Shown here: positions 55,610 to 63,856 of the stretch, one piece after another
Position numbering within the stretch: position 1 is the stretch's first letter
Layout: each line of letters starts with the position of its first letter
Assembly (NCBI GenBank): GCA_001899855.1
Contig: MKWR01000011.1
Location: forward strand, 1-64,000
From: Lysobacterales bacterium 63-13
GTDB taxonomy: Bacteria; Pseudomonadota; Gammaproteobacteria; Xanthomonadales; Rhodanobacteraceae
Direction: 5' to 3'
DNA length: 64,000 nucleotides
Translations under genes and position numbers: made by a program
The notes under the pieces: generated by a model
What the model was told of the DNA's origin: nothing
Database searches by the model: none
The model's input: only the letters and a program-made list of their open reading frames with translations

Positions 55610-56158
55610 ATGACGCCTTCCGCATCGGCCCGCAGCGAAGTCGAATCCCTGCGCTGGAACGAGACCCTCGACAACGGCACCAAGCTGCTCATCCGTGCCA
55701 TCCGCAAGGACGATGTCGAGCTTGAGCGCGACTTCATCGAGCGCATGTCGCCGGAAGCGCGGCGCATGCGCTTCCTCGCCCACGTAAACGCACCCAGCGA
55801 GGAGTTGCTGAAGAGCCTGACCGACCTCGATTTCGACCGGCAGATGGCACTCGTGGCGATCATCGACCACCACGGCAAGGAGGTCGAGATCGGCGTCAGC
55901 CGCTATGCCACCGGCGCCGACCGCACGGCCGGCGAATGTGCGGTCACCGTCGACGATGACTGGCAGCATCGCGGCATCGGTACCTTGCTCATGCGCCGCC
56001 TCATCGAAGTGGCCCGTGCACGTGGCCTCAAGCGCCTCTTCTCGATCGACGATCCGGGCAACGAGAAGATGCAGGAGCTCGCCGGGGACCTCGGTTTCAG
56101 CCGCCACTTCGATCCGCAGAACCCGCATGAGGTCGTGCACAGTCTCGACCTTTCCTGA
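55610..56158 (+). CDS. GNAT family N-acetyltransferase
   Basis: A 182-residue acetyltransferase. The GNAT fold is visible from LIRAIRKDDVELERDFIERMSPEARRMRF, through the acetyl-CoA pyrophosphate loop DDDWQHRGIGTLLMRRLIEVARARGLKRL (motif A), to NEKMQELAGDLGFSR (motif B). The early segment (MSPEARRMRFL) resembles the GNAT domain of Pat/YfiQ-like protein acetyltransferases and stress-linked relatives. The ATG at 55610 has GGAG upstream and a correctly spaced Fnr-like box. It is divergent from the phosphotransacetylase/acetate kinase operon, so co-regulation with acetyl-CoA/acetyl-phosphate metabolism is likely. The substrate is unknown. Confidence 0.87.
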   Translation: MTPSASARSEVESLRWNETLDNGTKLLIRAIRKDDVELERDFIERMSPEARRMRFLAHVNAPSEELLKSLTDLDFDRQMALVAIIDHHGKEVEIGVSRYATGADRTAGECAVTVDDDWQHRGIGTLLMRRLIEVARARGLKRLFSIDDPGNEKMQELAGDLGFSRHFDPQNPHEVVHSLDLS

Positions 56159-56305
56159 ACGTCCGCCGGCGTTGCCGGCCGCCGCCGCGCATGCTCCACC
56201 GCCGTCGTGCGGCGCACTTGCCTGCGGCGGAAACCTTTTCGCGACGTGTCGAACAAGCGCGGCGCGAGACCTTGCCTGCGGCGACAGCGCTGTCCCAGGG
56301 CTCGG

Positions 56306-56319
56306 TTGACCTGGATCAA
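56306..56319. promoter_or_regulatory. Fnr/Anr-like box directly upstream of hemN
   Basis: TTGACCTGGATCAA has one mismatch to TTGAT-N4-ATCAA. It ends only 13 bp before the hemN ATG at 56333 and overlaps the AAGGAG ribosome site. In a class II promoter, transcription would start near 56354, another in-frame ATG of hemN. Confidence 0.6.
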
Positions 56320-56332
56320 GGAGATCACTTCG

Positions 56333-57781
56333 ATGTCGCGGCAGCATGCAGTCATGCCAGCTCCCACCCTCATACACCCGCAACTTTCGCGCGCCCCGGT
56401 ATTCGATGCCGGGCTGATTTCGCGCTATGACATCAATGGCCCGCGATATACCTCGTATCCCACCGCGCCGCAGTTCCACGAGCGCTTCGGCGAGGCCGAC
56501 CTGCGCCGCATTGCCCAGGCCTCCAACGAGGATCCGATTCCACGGGCATTGTCAATCTATGTACATATCCCGTTCTGCCTGAGCCCGTGCTTCTACTGCG
56601 GCTGCACGCGCATCATCACCCGCGATCGCACGCGTGCCGATGAATACCTCGGCCGCCTGATCCGCGAGATCGAACTGACTGCCCCCCTCTTCGACAAGGA
56701 TCGCTCGGTCAACCAGGTCCACCTTGGCGGTGGCACGCCGAACTTCCTCGATGCCGCGCAGATGGTGCGCCTGCTGGATGCATTGAAGACCGGCTTCAAC
56801 CTGTCCGACGATCCGGATCGCGAGTTCGGCATCGAGGTCGACCCGCGCTTTTGCGATGCCGCCACCGTGCGCATGCTCGCCGACGTCGGCTTCAACCGCA
56901 TCTCGCTCGGCATCCAGGATTTCGATGCCGACGTGCAGCTCGCCGTAAACCGCGTGCAGAGCGTCGAGCAGACCCGCGAAGTCATCGAGGCGGCGCGCAA
57001 GCATGGCTTCCGCTCGATCAGCGTCGATCTCATCCACGGCCTGCCCAAGCAGACCACGCAGAAGTTCGCGCGCACGCTGGAGCAGGTGATCGCGCTGAAG
57101 CCGGATCGCATCGCCACCTATTCCTACGCGCACATGCCCGAGCGTTTCCGCGCGCAGAACCAGATCAATGCCGCCGATCTGCCGGATGCGGCGACGCGGC
57201 TGGCGCTGATCGGACAGACCGTGGCCACGCTGAATGCCGCCGGTTACCGCTACATCGGCCTCGATCATTTCGCCCTGCCCAATGACGATCTTTCGCGGGC
57301 GCAGCGCGCCGGTACCATGCAGCGCAATTTCCAGGGCTATTCGACGCACGGCGACTGCGACCTTATCGGCCTCGGCATGAGTTCGATCGGCCACATCGGG
57401 CGCAGCTTCCACCAGAATCCGCGCAACCTGCAGACCTACTATGCGGCAATCGACAGTGGCCACCTGCCGGTGCAGCGCGGCATGCTGCTCAGCGACGACG
57501 ACGTGATCCGCGCCGACGTGATCCAGCAGCTGATGTGCCATGGCGAGCTGGACATGGGCGATTTCGAGCAGCACTACGGCATCGAGTTCCGCAGCTATTT
57601 CGCCGCCGAAATGGAGCGCCTCAAGGCGCTGGAGAAGGACGGCCTCATCGACGTCGGCGCACGCGCCTTGCAGATCACCGCCCGTGGCCGCTTCCTCCTG
57701 CGCATCGTCGCCATGTGCTTCGATGCCTATCTGGGCCGCGCTGCCGCAAGCGGCACGCCAAGTTACTCGAAAGCCCTCTGA
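56333..57781 (+). CDS. hemN: Oxygen-independent coproporphyrinogen III oxidase
   Basis: A 482-residue radical-SAM enzyme that decarboxylates two propionates of coproporphyrinogen III to vinyl groups during anaerobic heme synthesis. The cluster motif is C82-x3-C86-x2-C89 (FCLSPCFYCGC), after the conserved RYDINGPRYTSYPTA. Other family marks are HLGGGTPNFLD, ISLGIQDFD, SVDLIHGLPKQT and the C-terminal HemN domain (ADVIQQLMCHGELD). Full length. The start is either ATG 56333 (with AAGGAG) or ATG 56354. An Fnr-like box overlaps the upstream site and the fnr gene follows 100 bp downstream, so low-oxygen induction is expected. Confidence 0.95.
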   Translation: MSRQHAVMPAPTLIHPQLSRAPVFDAGLISRYDINGPRYTSYPTAPQFHERFGEADLRRIAQASNEDPIPRALSIYVHIPFCLSPCFYCGCTRIITRDRTRADEYLGRLIREIELTAPLFDKDRSVNQVHLGGGTPNFLDAAQMVRLLDALKTGFNLSDDPDREFGIEVDPRFCDAATVRMLADVGFNRISLGIQDFDADVQLAVNRVQSVEQTREVIEAARKHGFRSISVDLIHGLPKQTTQKFARTLEQVIALKPDRIATYSYAHMPERFRAQNQINAADLPDAATRLALIGQTVATLNAAGYRYIGLDHFALPNDDLSRAQRAGTMQRNFQGYSTHGDCDLIGLGMSSIGHIGRSFHQNPRNLQTYYAAIDSGHLPVQRGMLLSDDDVIRADVIQQLMCHGELDMGDFEQHYGIEFRSYFAAEMERLKALEKDGLIDVGARALQITARGRFLLRIVAMCFDAYLGRAAASGTPSYSKAL

Positions 57782-57881
57782 TCCGCCGCCGCGCGGAGTT
57801 GACGATTCATTTCACTATTTTTCACGCTTTGGCGAGGAATGAGATGAAGCCCCGCGCGTGCCATGTGACAATGGCCGCGCC

Positions 57882-58628
57882 ATGGCCAACGTCACTTCCA
57901 TCATCAACCTGCGCGCGCTGCGCCAATCCTGTGGCGATTGCGGTTTGAACCAGTTGTGCCTGCCGGCCTCGATTGGCGGCCATGATCTCGATCGGCTGGA
58001 TCATGTCGTGCGGCAACGGCCCGCGCTGGAACGTGGCGATATCCTCTTTCACGAAGGGGCCGGGCAACCGGCCTTGTTCATCGTCCGCGCCGGTTCGCTG
58101 AAGACCTACACGACGCTGGCCGAAGGCGATGTGCAGATCCTCGGCTTTCACCTTCCCGGCGAGCTGGTCGGTCTCGATGGCTTGTCCGCCGCTGGCCATC
58201 GCTGCACCGCCGAAGTCCTCGAGCGCACCATCGTCTGCGAGGTTCCATTCGACTCGCTGGCCGAGGTGGCGGCAAGGATTCCCGGCTTGCAGCAGCAACT
58301 GTTCCGCATCATGAGTCGCGAGTTTTCGCGCGAGCTCGAGCATCCGGTGATGATGGGGCGCAAGCAGGCGATTTCGCGCCTGGCCATTTTCCTGCGCAGC
58401 CTGTCCGAACGCCTCGAAGGCATCGGCCATGATCCGCATGAAATCACCCTGAGCATGTCGCGCCAGGAGCTGGCCAACTATCTCGGCCTCGTCATCGAGA
58501 CGATCAGCCGCCTGTTCTCGCGCATGCAGACACTTGGCGTGCTCAAGGTTGATCGGCGCACGGTGCGTATCCTCGATCCAGCCGCGCTGGCGATGCTGGC
58601 GGAAATGGCCGACGACGAAAGCTTCTAG
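57882..58628 (+). CDS. fnr: Fnr/Anr-type oxygen-sensing transcription regulator
   Basis: A 248-residue Crp-Fnr family regulator. The 4Fe-4S ligands are Cys17, Cys20 and Cys26 (SCGDCGLNQLC) plus Cys108 (HRCTAEV), the Fnr/Anr arrangement. The cyclic-nucleotide-like barrel is followed by a dimer helix and the helix-turn-helix at about 191-215 (SRQELANYLGLVIETISR), with the E-x-x-S-R recognition residues that read TTGAT half-sites. Three such sites lie in the 2.5 kb upstream, and cbb3 maturation genes follow. The protein should activate anaerobic and microaerobic genes when its cluster is intact. The start at 57882 is chosen; an in-frame ATG at 57858 is less likely. Confidence 0.95.
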   Translation: MANVTSIINLRALRQSCGDCGLNQLCLPASIGGHDLDRLDHVVRQRPALERGDILFHEGAGQPALFIVRAGSLKTYTTLAEGDVQILGFHLPGELVGLDGLSAAGHRCTAEVLERTIVCEVPFDSLAEVAARIPGLQQQLFRIMSREFSRELEHPVMMGRKQAISRLAIFLRSLSERLEGIGHDPHEITLSMSRQELANYLGLVIETISRLFSRMQTLGVLKVDRRTVRILDPAALAMLAEMADDESF

Positions 58629-58643
58629 CAGGCTGTTGAAATT

Positions 58644-59372
58644 CTATTCGGTCGGCGCACAGTCGAACGGCAGCCAGCCCTGCAGCCACGGCAAGTGGCC
58701 GATCAGCAGCGGTGCGGCGGCGGTGAGCACGGCACTTGCCAGCAGCACGCAGCCGGCCGCGCGGCGCAAGCCACGACTGGAAGACAGGCGCAACAGGCGC
58801 GGCGCACCCCACGAGGTCGCCAGCATCGCCGGCAGGGTGCCGAGGCCGAATGCAGCCATGACGGCGGCGGATTGCACGGGCTGTGCACTCAAGGCGGCGA
58901 CCAGCAGCACCGTGTAGACCAGGCCGCAGGGCATCCATCCCCAGAGCGCGCCAAACGCAAGCGCGCGCGGCAGGTTGCTGACCGGCATGAGGCGACGGCC
59001 AAGCGGGGCCAGCTTCGGCCACAGGCGCTTGCCGAGGCCCGAGCCCGGATCACGCAACACGCCAAGCATGACCAGGGCCGCCAGCAGCAGCGCCGCCGCG
59101 CTGGCCAGGCGCAAGGCGATGCGCACGTGCTCGATATCGAGCACGGCGATGAGGCCGCCACCAATGCCGCCGATCAGCAGTCCGGCCATGCTGTAGGAGG
59201 AAATGCGCCCGAGTTGATAGGCGAGCAGGAGGCTGCGCCGCGGCCGTCCGCTGGCATCCTTGGCCGTGGCCACGCCCAGTGCCATGGAGATGCCGCCGCA
59301 CATGAGCATGCAATGGCCGCTGGCGAGGAAACCCAGCAGCAAGGCAGCGGCCACGGTCAGCGATCCGTTCAC
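58644..59372 (-). CDS. TauE/SafE-family membrane protein of the cco assembly operon
   Basis: A 242-residue polytopic membrane protein of the sulfite exporter TauE/SafE type, in the subgroup always found behind ccoS and ccoI. It opens AALLLGFLASGHCMLMCGGISMAL; the HC-x-x-MCGG motif (His-Cys, then Met-Cys) suggests metal binding. Another conserved stretch is ALAFGALWGWMPCGLVYTVLL. It probably helps deliver copper for cbb3 oxidase assembly rather than moving sulfite; this is inferred from context. It starts with GTG overlapping the ccoS stop (GTGA) and ends 16 bp from the convergent fnr stop. Confidence 0.87.
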   Translation of the reverse strand: MNGSLTVAAALLLGFLASGHCMLMCGGISMALGVATAKDASGRPRRSLLLAYQLGRISSYSMAGLLIGGIGGGLIAVLDIEHVRIALRLASAAALLLAALVMLGVLRDPGSGLGKRLWPKLAPLGRRLMPVSNLPRALAFGALWGWMPCGLVYTVLLVAALSAQPVQSAAVMAAFGLGTLPAMLATSWGAPRLLRLSSSRGLRRAAGCVLLASAVLTAAAPLLIGHLPWLQGWLPFDCAPTE

Positions 59373-59536
59373 GGCTCCTCGGCGTCGGGCGCGGCGGGGC
59401 GATCTTCACTGAGCGGAGTCAGCGATGGCGTGTCGAGATCATCGAACTGGGCGTGATTGACCGCCCAGAAGAACGCCCAGATGCCGACGCCAAGCAACAC
59501 CATGCTGATCGGAATCAGCAGCAGGATGATGTTCAT
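59369..59536 (-). CDS. ccoS: cbb3-type cytochrome oxidase assembly protein CcoS
   Basis: A 55-residue protein with one transmembrane helix and the CcoS core NIILLLIPISMVLLGVGIWAFFWAVNHAQFDDLDTP, matching the family's WAVxxGQFDDLdxP pattern. CcoS is needed for heme/copper insertion into cbb3 oxidase. Its start overlaps the ccoI stop and its stop overlaps the next gene, so it is translated as part of a coupled chain. The acidic C-terminal tail (PLSEDRPAAPDAEEP) is slightly longer than usual. Confidence 0.93.
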   Translation of the reverse strand: MNIILLLIPISMVLLGVGIWAFFWAVNHAQFDDLDTPSLTPLSEDRPAAPDAEEP

Positions 59537-61959
59537 GCGACCGCCTCGCTGACCGGCCGCGGCGCATCCGGCGATGCCGTGGCGTGCCGGCCGATGCGCA
59601 GGGAATTGAGGATGACCACGATGGAACTCGCCGACATGCCGATTGCCGCCAGCCATGGCGGCACGAAGCCAAGCGCGGCGAGTGGCACCGCCGACAGGTT
59701 GTAGGCCAGCGCCCAGTTCAGGTTCTGCTTCAGGCGCACGAGCATTTCGGCGGCGACGTGACGCGCTTCGAGCAAGCTTTCCAGACGCGAGGAGGCAAGC
59801 AGGATGCCGCTGGCCGCATGCGCCATGGCACTGCCTTCGCCAATGGCGATGGCGACATCGGCGGCGGCAAGCACCGGCGCATCGTTGATGCCGTCGCCGA
59901 CCATTGCCACGACATGACCCTGCGCGCGCAAAACGGCGAGCCTGGCCAGCTTGTCGGCGGGGCTCGCCGCGGCGGTGAATTCGTCGATGGCAAGCAGGCC
60001 GGCAATGCGCGCCACGCGCGCGGCGCGGTCGCCGCTGAGGATTTCACACTTGATGCCGGCATCGCCAAGGCTGCGGATCAGGGCCGCGGCGGCGGGGCGC
60101 AATTGTTCGCTGGGCGGAAAGCGCGCGATGACGCCGTCTGTGTCGGCAAGCACCAGGGCGTCGTCGTGCACCGTGTCCGCACCGGGCGCGTGCAGGGAAA
60201 AGTCGGCCCGGCCGAGGCGATAGCGGATGCCGTCAATGTCGCCCTCGACGCCGGCACCCTGCACATGGCGCAGCGCCGTGGCGGTCTTCGGCGGTGCCGA
60301 TGCCCCAGCGCGGCGCAAGGCGAGGCCAAGTGGATGGCTGTTGGACTGTTCGAGCGCGGCGGCAATGCCGAGGGCTTGCTCAAGGCTGCCGCGGATGACC
60401 TCGATGCGGGCGCGCTCGAAACTCGGCTCGGTCAGGGTGCCGGTCTTGTCGAAGATGAAACGATCGGCCCTGGCCAGCGCCTCGAGTGCATCGGCATCGA
60501 CGACGAGAACACCGCGCTGGGCCAGCACGGCGACGGCGCGGGTCAGCGCCGAGGGCACGGCCAGGGCAAATGCGCACGGACAACTGACCACCAGCACGGC
60601 CAGTGCAGCGGGCAGGGCGCGACCTGGATCAAACCAGGCCCAGGCCAGGGCGGTGATCAGGGTCGCGGCGAGCACACGCACGACAAAGCGCGCCGCCCGC
60701 GCATCCGCCAGCCGCGCCAGTGCCGGCCGTTCGCTGGCGGCGCGGGTGACCATGCGCACGATGCCGGCAAGCACGGTATCGGCACCGATGCGATGCACGA
60801 CCACTTCGATCGGCCCGTCCATGACCAGGCTGCCGGCAATCAGCGCCTGGCCGGGTTCGCGCGCGATCGGCGTGGATTCGCCGCTGAGCAGGGATTCATC
60901 GATGCGGCAACGCGGCCCGAGCAGTTCGCCATCGGCGGGAATCGCCGCGCCACTGCCGACGCGGACGATGTCGCCGGCCTCCAGTTCATGCACGGCAATC
61001 GTCGTGTAGCCCGCCGCCTCGCGGCGCTCGGCCAGTACCGGCTGCAGGCGCGACAAGGCATCGACGACATCGCCGGCGCGATGCCGCGCGCGCATGGCCA
61101 GATGCCGCCCGAGCAACAGGAACAAGACAAACATGCTGACCGAATCGAAATAGATCTCGTGGCTGCCAACGAAGACGTTGAGCATGCTGGCCAGGTAGAT
61201 CAGGGCGACGGCAAGCGCCACCGGCGTATCCATGGACAGGCGTCGCGCGCGCCACTCGCGCACGGCACCGCGAAAGAACGGCTGTGCCGAATACAGCACG
61301 ACCGGAGTGGCGACGAGGAAGCCGATCCAGCGGAAGAACTCGCGCACCGCCGGATCGATGCCGTCGAACACGCCGGCATACAGGGCCACGGCCATCATCA
61401 TCGCCTGCATGGTGCCGAGCCCGGCGACAACCAGGCGCTTCAGGGCGGCGCGCGATTCACGCTGGCGCTGCGAATCGATCATGCCGGCAGTCAGGGGATG
61501 CGGCACGTAGCCGAGTCGCGACAGCGCGGCAAGCAGGCTCGACAGCTTGATCCGACGCGGATCGAATTCCAGGCTGACCCGGCGCGCCAGGGCATTGACG
61601 CCGACATCGAGGACGCCATCGATGCCGCGCAGGGCGCGTTCGATCAACCAGGCGCAGGCCGAGCAACGCAGGCCATCCACCAGCACGATCACTTCTGCAC
61701 GATCGGCGCTCGTGCTGCGCACATGCAGGCGCGCCAGCGCCGGCCGATCCCAGGCGGCATGGTCGGCGACGCCGTCGTGGCGTTGCGCCGGCTCGCTGCG
61801 CAGGCGGTAGTAATCGGCGAGGCCGAGCGTCTCGATCCATTCCGCGGCGGCCTTGCAGCCCGGGCAGCAGACCGCGTGCTGCCGGCCTTGCACGCGGGCG
61901 AGGATCGGTGCCGAGTCGGGATTCGCTTCGCCGCAATGAAAACACGCCTGCGCGTTCAC
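59533..61959 (-). CDS. ccoI: Copper P-type ATPase CcoI (FixI) for cbb3 oxidase
   Basis: An 808-residue P1B ATPase with a Cys-rich N-terminus (CFHCGEANP ... VCCPGCKAAAEW, about 6-41), an HMA domain with metal site GLRCSACAWLIERAL, the transmembrane CPC in VVSCPCAFALAVPSAL, the phosphorylation motif DKTGTLTEP and [10 protein letters not shown]. The YN (ALAYNLSAVP) and MSASS (IGMSASSIVVI) motifs complete the Cu(I) site. Together the double N-terminal metal modules identify FixI/CcoI, which exports Cu(I) for the binuclear centre of cbb3. It starts with GTG overlapping the previous stop (GTGA) and overlaps ccoS by 4 bp. Confidence 0.95.
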   Translation of the reverse strand: MNAQACFHCGEANPDSAPILARVQGRQHAVCCPGCKAAAEWIETLGLADYYRLRSEPAQRHDGVADHAAWDRPALARLHVRSTSADRAEVIVLVDGLRCSACAWLIERALRGIDGVLDVGVNALARRVSLEFDPRRIKLSSLLAALSRLGYVPHPLTAGMIDSQRQRESRAALKRLVVAGLGTMQAMMMAVALYAGVFDGIDPAVREFFRWIGFLVATPVVLYSAQPFFRGAVREWRARRLSMDTPVALAVALIYLASMLNVFVGSHEIYFDSVSMFVLFLLLGRHLAMRARHRAGDVVDALSRLQPVLAERREAAGYTTIAVHELEAGDIVRVGSGAAIPADGELLGPRCRIDESLLSGESTPIAREPGQALIAGSLVMDGPIEVVVHRIGADTVLAGIVRMVTRAASERPALARLADARAARFVVRVLAATLITALAWAWFDPGRALPAALAVLVVSCPCAFALAVPSALTRAVAVLAQRGVLVVDADALEALARADRFIFDKTGTLTEPSFERARIEVIRGSLEQALGIAAALEQSNSHPLGLALRRAGASAPPKTATALRHVQGAGVEGDIDGIRYRLGRADFSLHAPGADTVHDDALVLADTDGVIARFPPSEQLRPAAAALIRSLGDAGIKCEILSGDRAARVARIAGLLAIDEFTAAASPADKLARLAVLRAQGHVVAMVGDGINDAPVLAAADVAIAIGEGSAMAHAASGILLASSRLESLLEARHVAAEMLVRLKQNLNWALAYNLSAVPLAALGFVPPWLAAIGMSASSIVVILNSLRIGRHATASPDAPRPVSEAVA

Positions 61960-62201
61960 GACGCCGGCCCGTGATCCCCGGCTGTGTTGTCGGTGTCCGT
62001 GGCAGCCGGATTGATTGGCGGGATGCGGCTGGGTCGCGGCACGTCATCAGGCACCACGATGTGCGTGTCGGGGGTATCGATGGCCTCGGCGAGCAGGGCA
62101 AACGAGCCGATCACGGTGGCCCCGAGCAGGAACAGGATCAGCCACACCTCGGGCACCCGGAACCAGGGCATCGAGGGACTGTCGGGTGCGGAGGGGCTCA
62201 T
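61956..62201 (-). CDS. Short FixH-like membrane protein
   Basis: An 81-residue protein in the position normally taken by fixH/ccoH between ccoG and ccoI. It has PWFRVPEVWLILFLLGATVIGSFALLA, resembling the start of FixH (an aromatic PW-x-R motif followed by one transmembrane helix), then a short hydrophilic tail rich in Pro/Asp. FixH is usually about 160 residues with a periplasmic domain, which is missing here. Both ends overlap neighbours by 4 bp, so it is not a sequencing frameshift of a longer gene in an obvious way. Likely a reduced FixH or a replacement with the same place in the assembly operon. Confidence 0.7.
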   Translation of the reverse strand: MSPSAPDSPSMPWFRVPEVWLILFLLGATVIGSFALLAEAIDTPDTHIVVPDDVPRPSRIPPINPAATDTDNTAGDHGPAS

Positions 62202-63670
62202 GGCTTTTCCGGTGCGAAGAAGTGGGTCTTGCCGCGCGCGACGACGGCACCGTTGGCATCGAGGACCAGCACGGTAATCGGCTGGCGACCGCTGCTGGCG
62301 CCGGCATCGGCGCGCAGGGTCAGTGGCAGCGAGAACACCTCGTTCGGTGCCAGGGTCACCGCCGGCTTGCCGATCATGCGCAAGGGCAGCTCGGTTTCCG
62401 TGCGCAGGGAGAGGAGCATGTCGGCATCGGTCTTGTTGGCCAGCTTGACGTTGTAGCTGTTCTCGATCGAGCCCTGGCCCAGCGTGCGGAACAAGGCGTT
62501 GCGATCATGCAGTACCTCGATGATGACGGCATCACGCGAACCCACCAGCCAGAGGAAGGCGGTGATGAACCCGGCGAGAACCGCGGCATAGATCAAGGTG
62601 CGTGGACGCAGCAGGTGCTGCGGCTTGCCGACCAGGGCATTTTCCGTGGTGTAGCGGATCAGCCCGCGCGGATAGTGCATCTTGTCCATGACTTCGTCGC
62701 AGGCATCGATGCAGGCGGCGCAGGCAATGCACTCGATCTGCAGGCCATCACGGATGTCGATGCCGGTCGGGCAGACCTGCACGCAGGCGAGGCAATCGAT
62801 GCAATCGCCGAGGGGCCGGGAATCGCTGGCGGCGGACGCATCTGCCGTGGCCAGGGCCACGCTGGCGGCGAGGCCGGTTTGGCCATTGCCACTTCCGGCG
62901 TCGGCCTTCACTCGTCGCCGATGCCCGCGCGGTTCGCCGCGCGCCACGTCGTAGCTGATGACCAAGGTGTCGCGATCGAACATCGCGCTCTGGAAGCGCG
63001 CATACGGGCACATGTATTTGCATACCTGCTCGCGCAGGTAGCCGGCATTGCCGTAGGTGGCGAAGCCATAGAAAAGGATCCAGAATCCCTCCCAGCCGCC
63101 GACCGAGCCCTGCATGAGGTTGCCACCAAGCTCGCGGATTGGCGTGAAGAAGCCGACGAAAGTGAAGCCGGTCCACAGCGAGAAGCTGACCCATGCCAGC
63201 TGCTTGGCCGACTTGCGCCAGAGCTTGTCGAACGACCACGGCATCTTGTCCAGGCGCATGCGCGCATTGCGCCCGCCTTCGATCTTGCGCTCCATCCACA
63301 GGAACACTTCGGTCCACACCGTCTGCGGACAGGCATAGCCGCACCACAGGCGGCCAGCCACGGCGGTGAAGAAGAACAGGCTCAGCGCGGCGATGATCAG
63401 GAGCAGGGTCAGCAGGTAGAAATCCTGCGGCCAGAAGGTCAGTCCGAAGACATGGAAGCGCCGCGCCGGCAGGTCGAACAAGACCAGCTGCTGGCCGCCG
63501 ATGTTGATCCACGGGAAAGCGTAGAACATGCCGAGCAACCAGAACACGGCCAGTGTGCGCCAACGCTGGAAGCGGCCGTCGATCTCGCGCGGGTAGACCT
63601 TCGGCTCCCTCGCGTAGAGGGAGTCGTTGCTGTCAACGACGGCAATGTCGATTTTCCTGCGCGGAGTCAT
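62198..63670 (-). CDS. ccoG: cbb3 oxidase accessory protein CcoG (RdxA/FixG)
   Basis: A 490-residue membrane iron-sulfur protein. Transmembrane helices occur near 45-60, 88-105, 155-175 and 330-350. The first cysteine set is WCGYACPQTVWTE, and the 4Fe-4S pair motifs are GDCIDCLACVQVCPTG and IECIACAACIDACDEVM, with QVCKYMCPYARFQSAMFD before them. The C-terminal periplasmic Ig-like domain (NVKLANKTDADM) is typical of FixG. CcoG reduces Cu(II) for cbb3 assembly. The start at 63670 begins the conserved MTPRRKIDIAVV. It heads the assembly operon. An in-frame upstream extension has no ribosome site. Confidence 0.94.
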   Translation of the reverse strand: MTPRRKIDIAVVDSNDSLYAREPKVYPREIDGRFQRWRTLAVFWLLGMFYAFPWINIGGQQLVLFDLPARRFHVFGLTFWPQDFYLLTLLLIIAALSLFFFTAVAGRLWCGYACPQTVWTEVFLWMERKIEGGRNARMRLDKMPWSFDKLWRKSAKQLAWVSFSLWTGFTFVGFFTPIRELGGNLMQGSVGGWEGFWILFYGFATYGNAGYLREQVCKYMCPYARFQSAMFDRDTLVISYDVARGEPRGHRRRVKADAGSGNGQTGLAASVALATADASAASDSRPLGDCIDCLACVQVCPTGIDIRDGLQIECIACAACIDACDEVMDKMHYPRGLIRYTTENALVGKPQHLLRPRTLIYAAVLAGFITAFLWLVGSRDAVIIEVLHDRNALFRTLGQGSIENSYNVKLANKTDADMLLSLRTETELPLRMIGKPAVTLAPNEVFSLPLTLRADAGASSGRQPITVLVLDANGAVVARGKTHFFAPEKP

Positions 63671-63802
63671 TGGCTGGAGTGATGGACTGAAAGGTTTGCC
63701 ATGGATGTCGCTGTCGACGCGGGCGTATTCAAGTGCCGGTTCAGCAACTGCGACCCGTGGTCGCGGCCGGCGCACCGACTGCCCCGGCGGGCTGCCGTGC
63801 AA

Positions 63803-63826
63803 TGCGGATCGCTCAGGCGATCCGCA
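63803..63826 (-). terminator. Hairpin downstream of the partial gene at the right edge
   Basis: A perfect 10-bp stem (63803-63812, 63817-63826) with a tetraloop, 31 bp after the stop of the truncated gene on the minus strand, followed only by TTGCA. It could separate the upstream cco genes from ccoG or simply attenuate read-through. Confidence 0.5.
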
Positions 63827-63856
63827 GGAGCAACGGCCGATACGCGTGCCGCGCAG

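Noticed and set aside
59584-61974. A 796-codon plus-strand frame
   Set aside because: Antisense to ccoI; rich in His/Arg/Gly as expected for a shadow frame.
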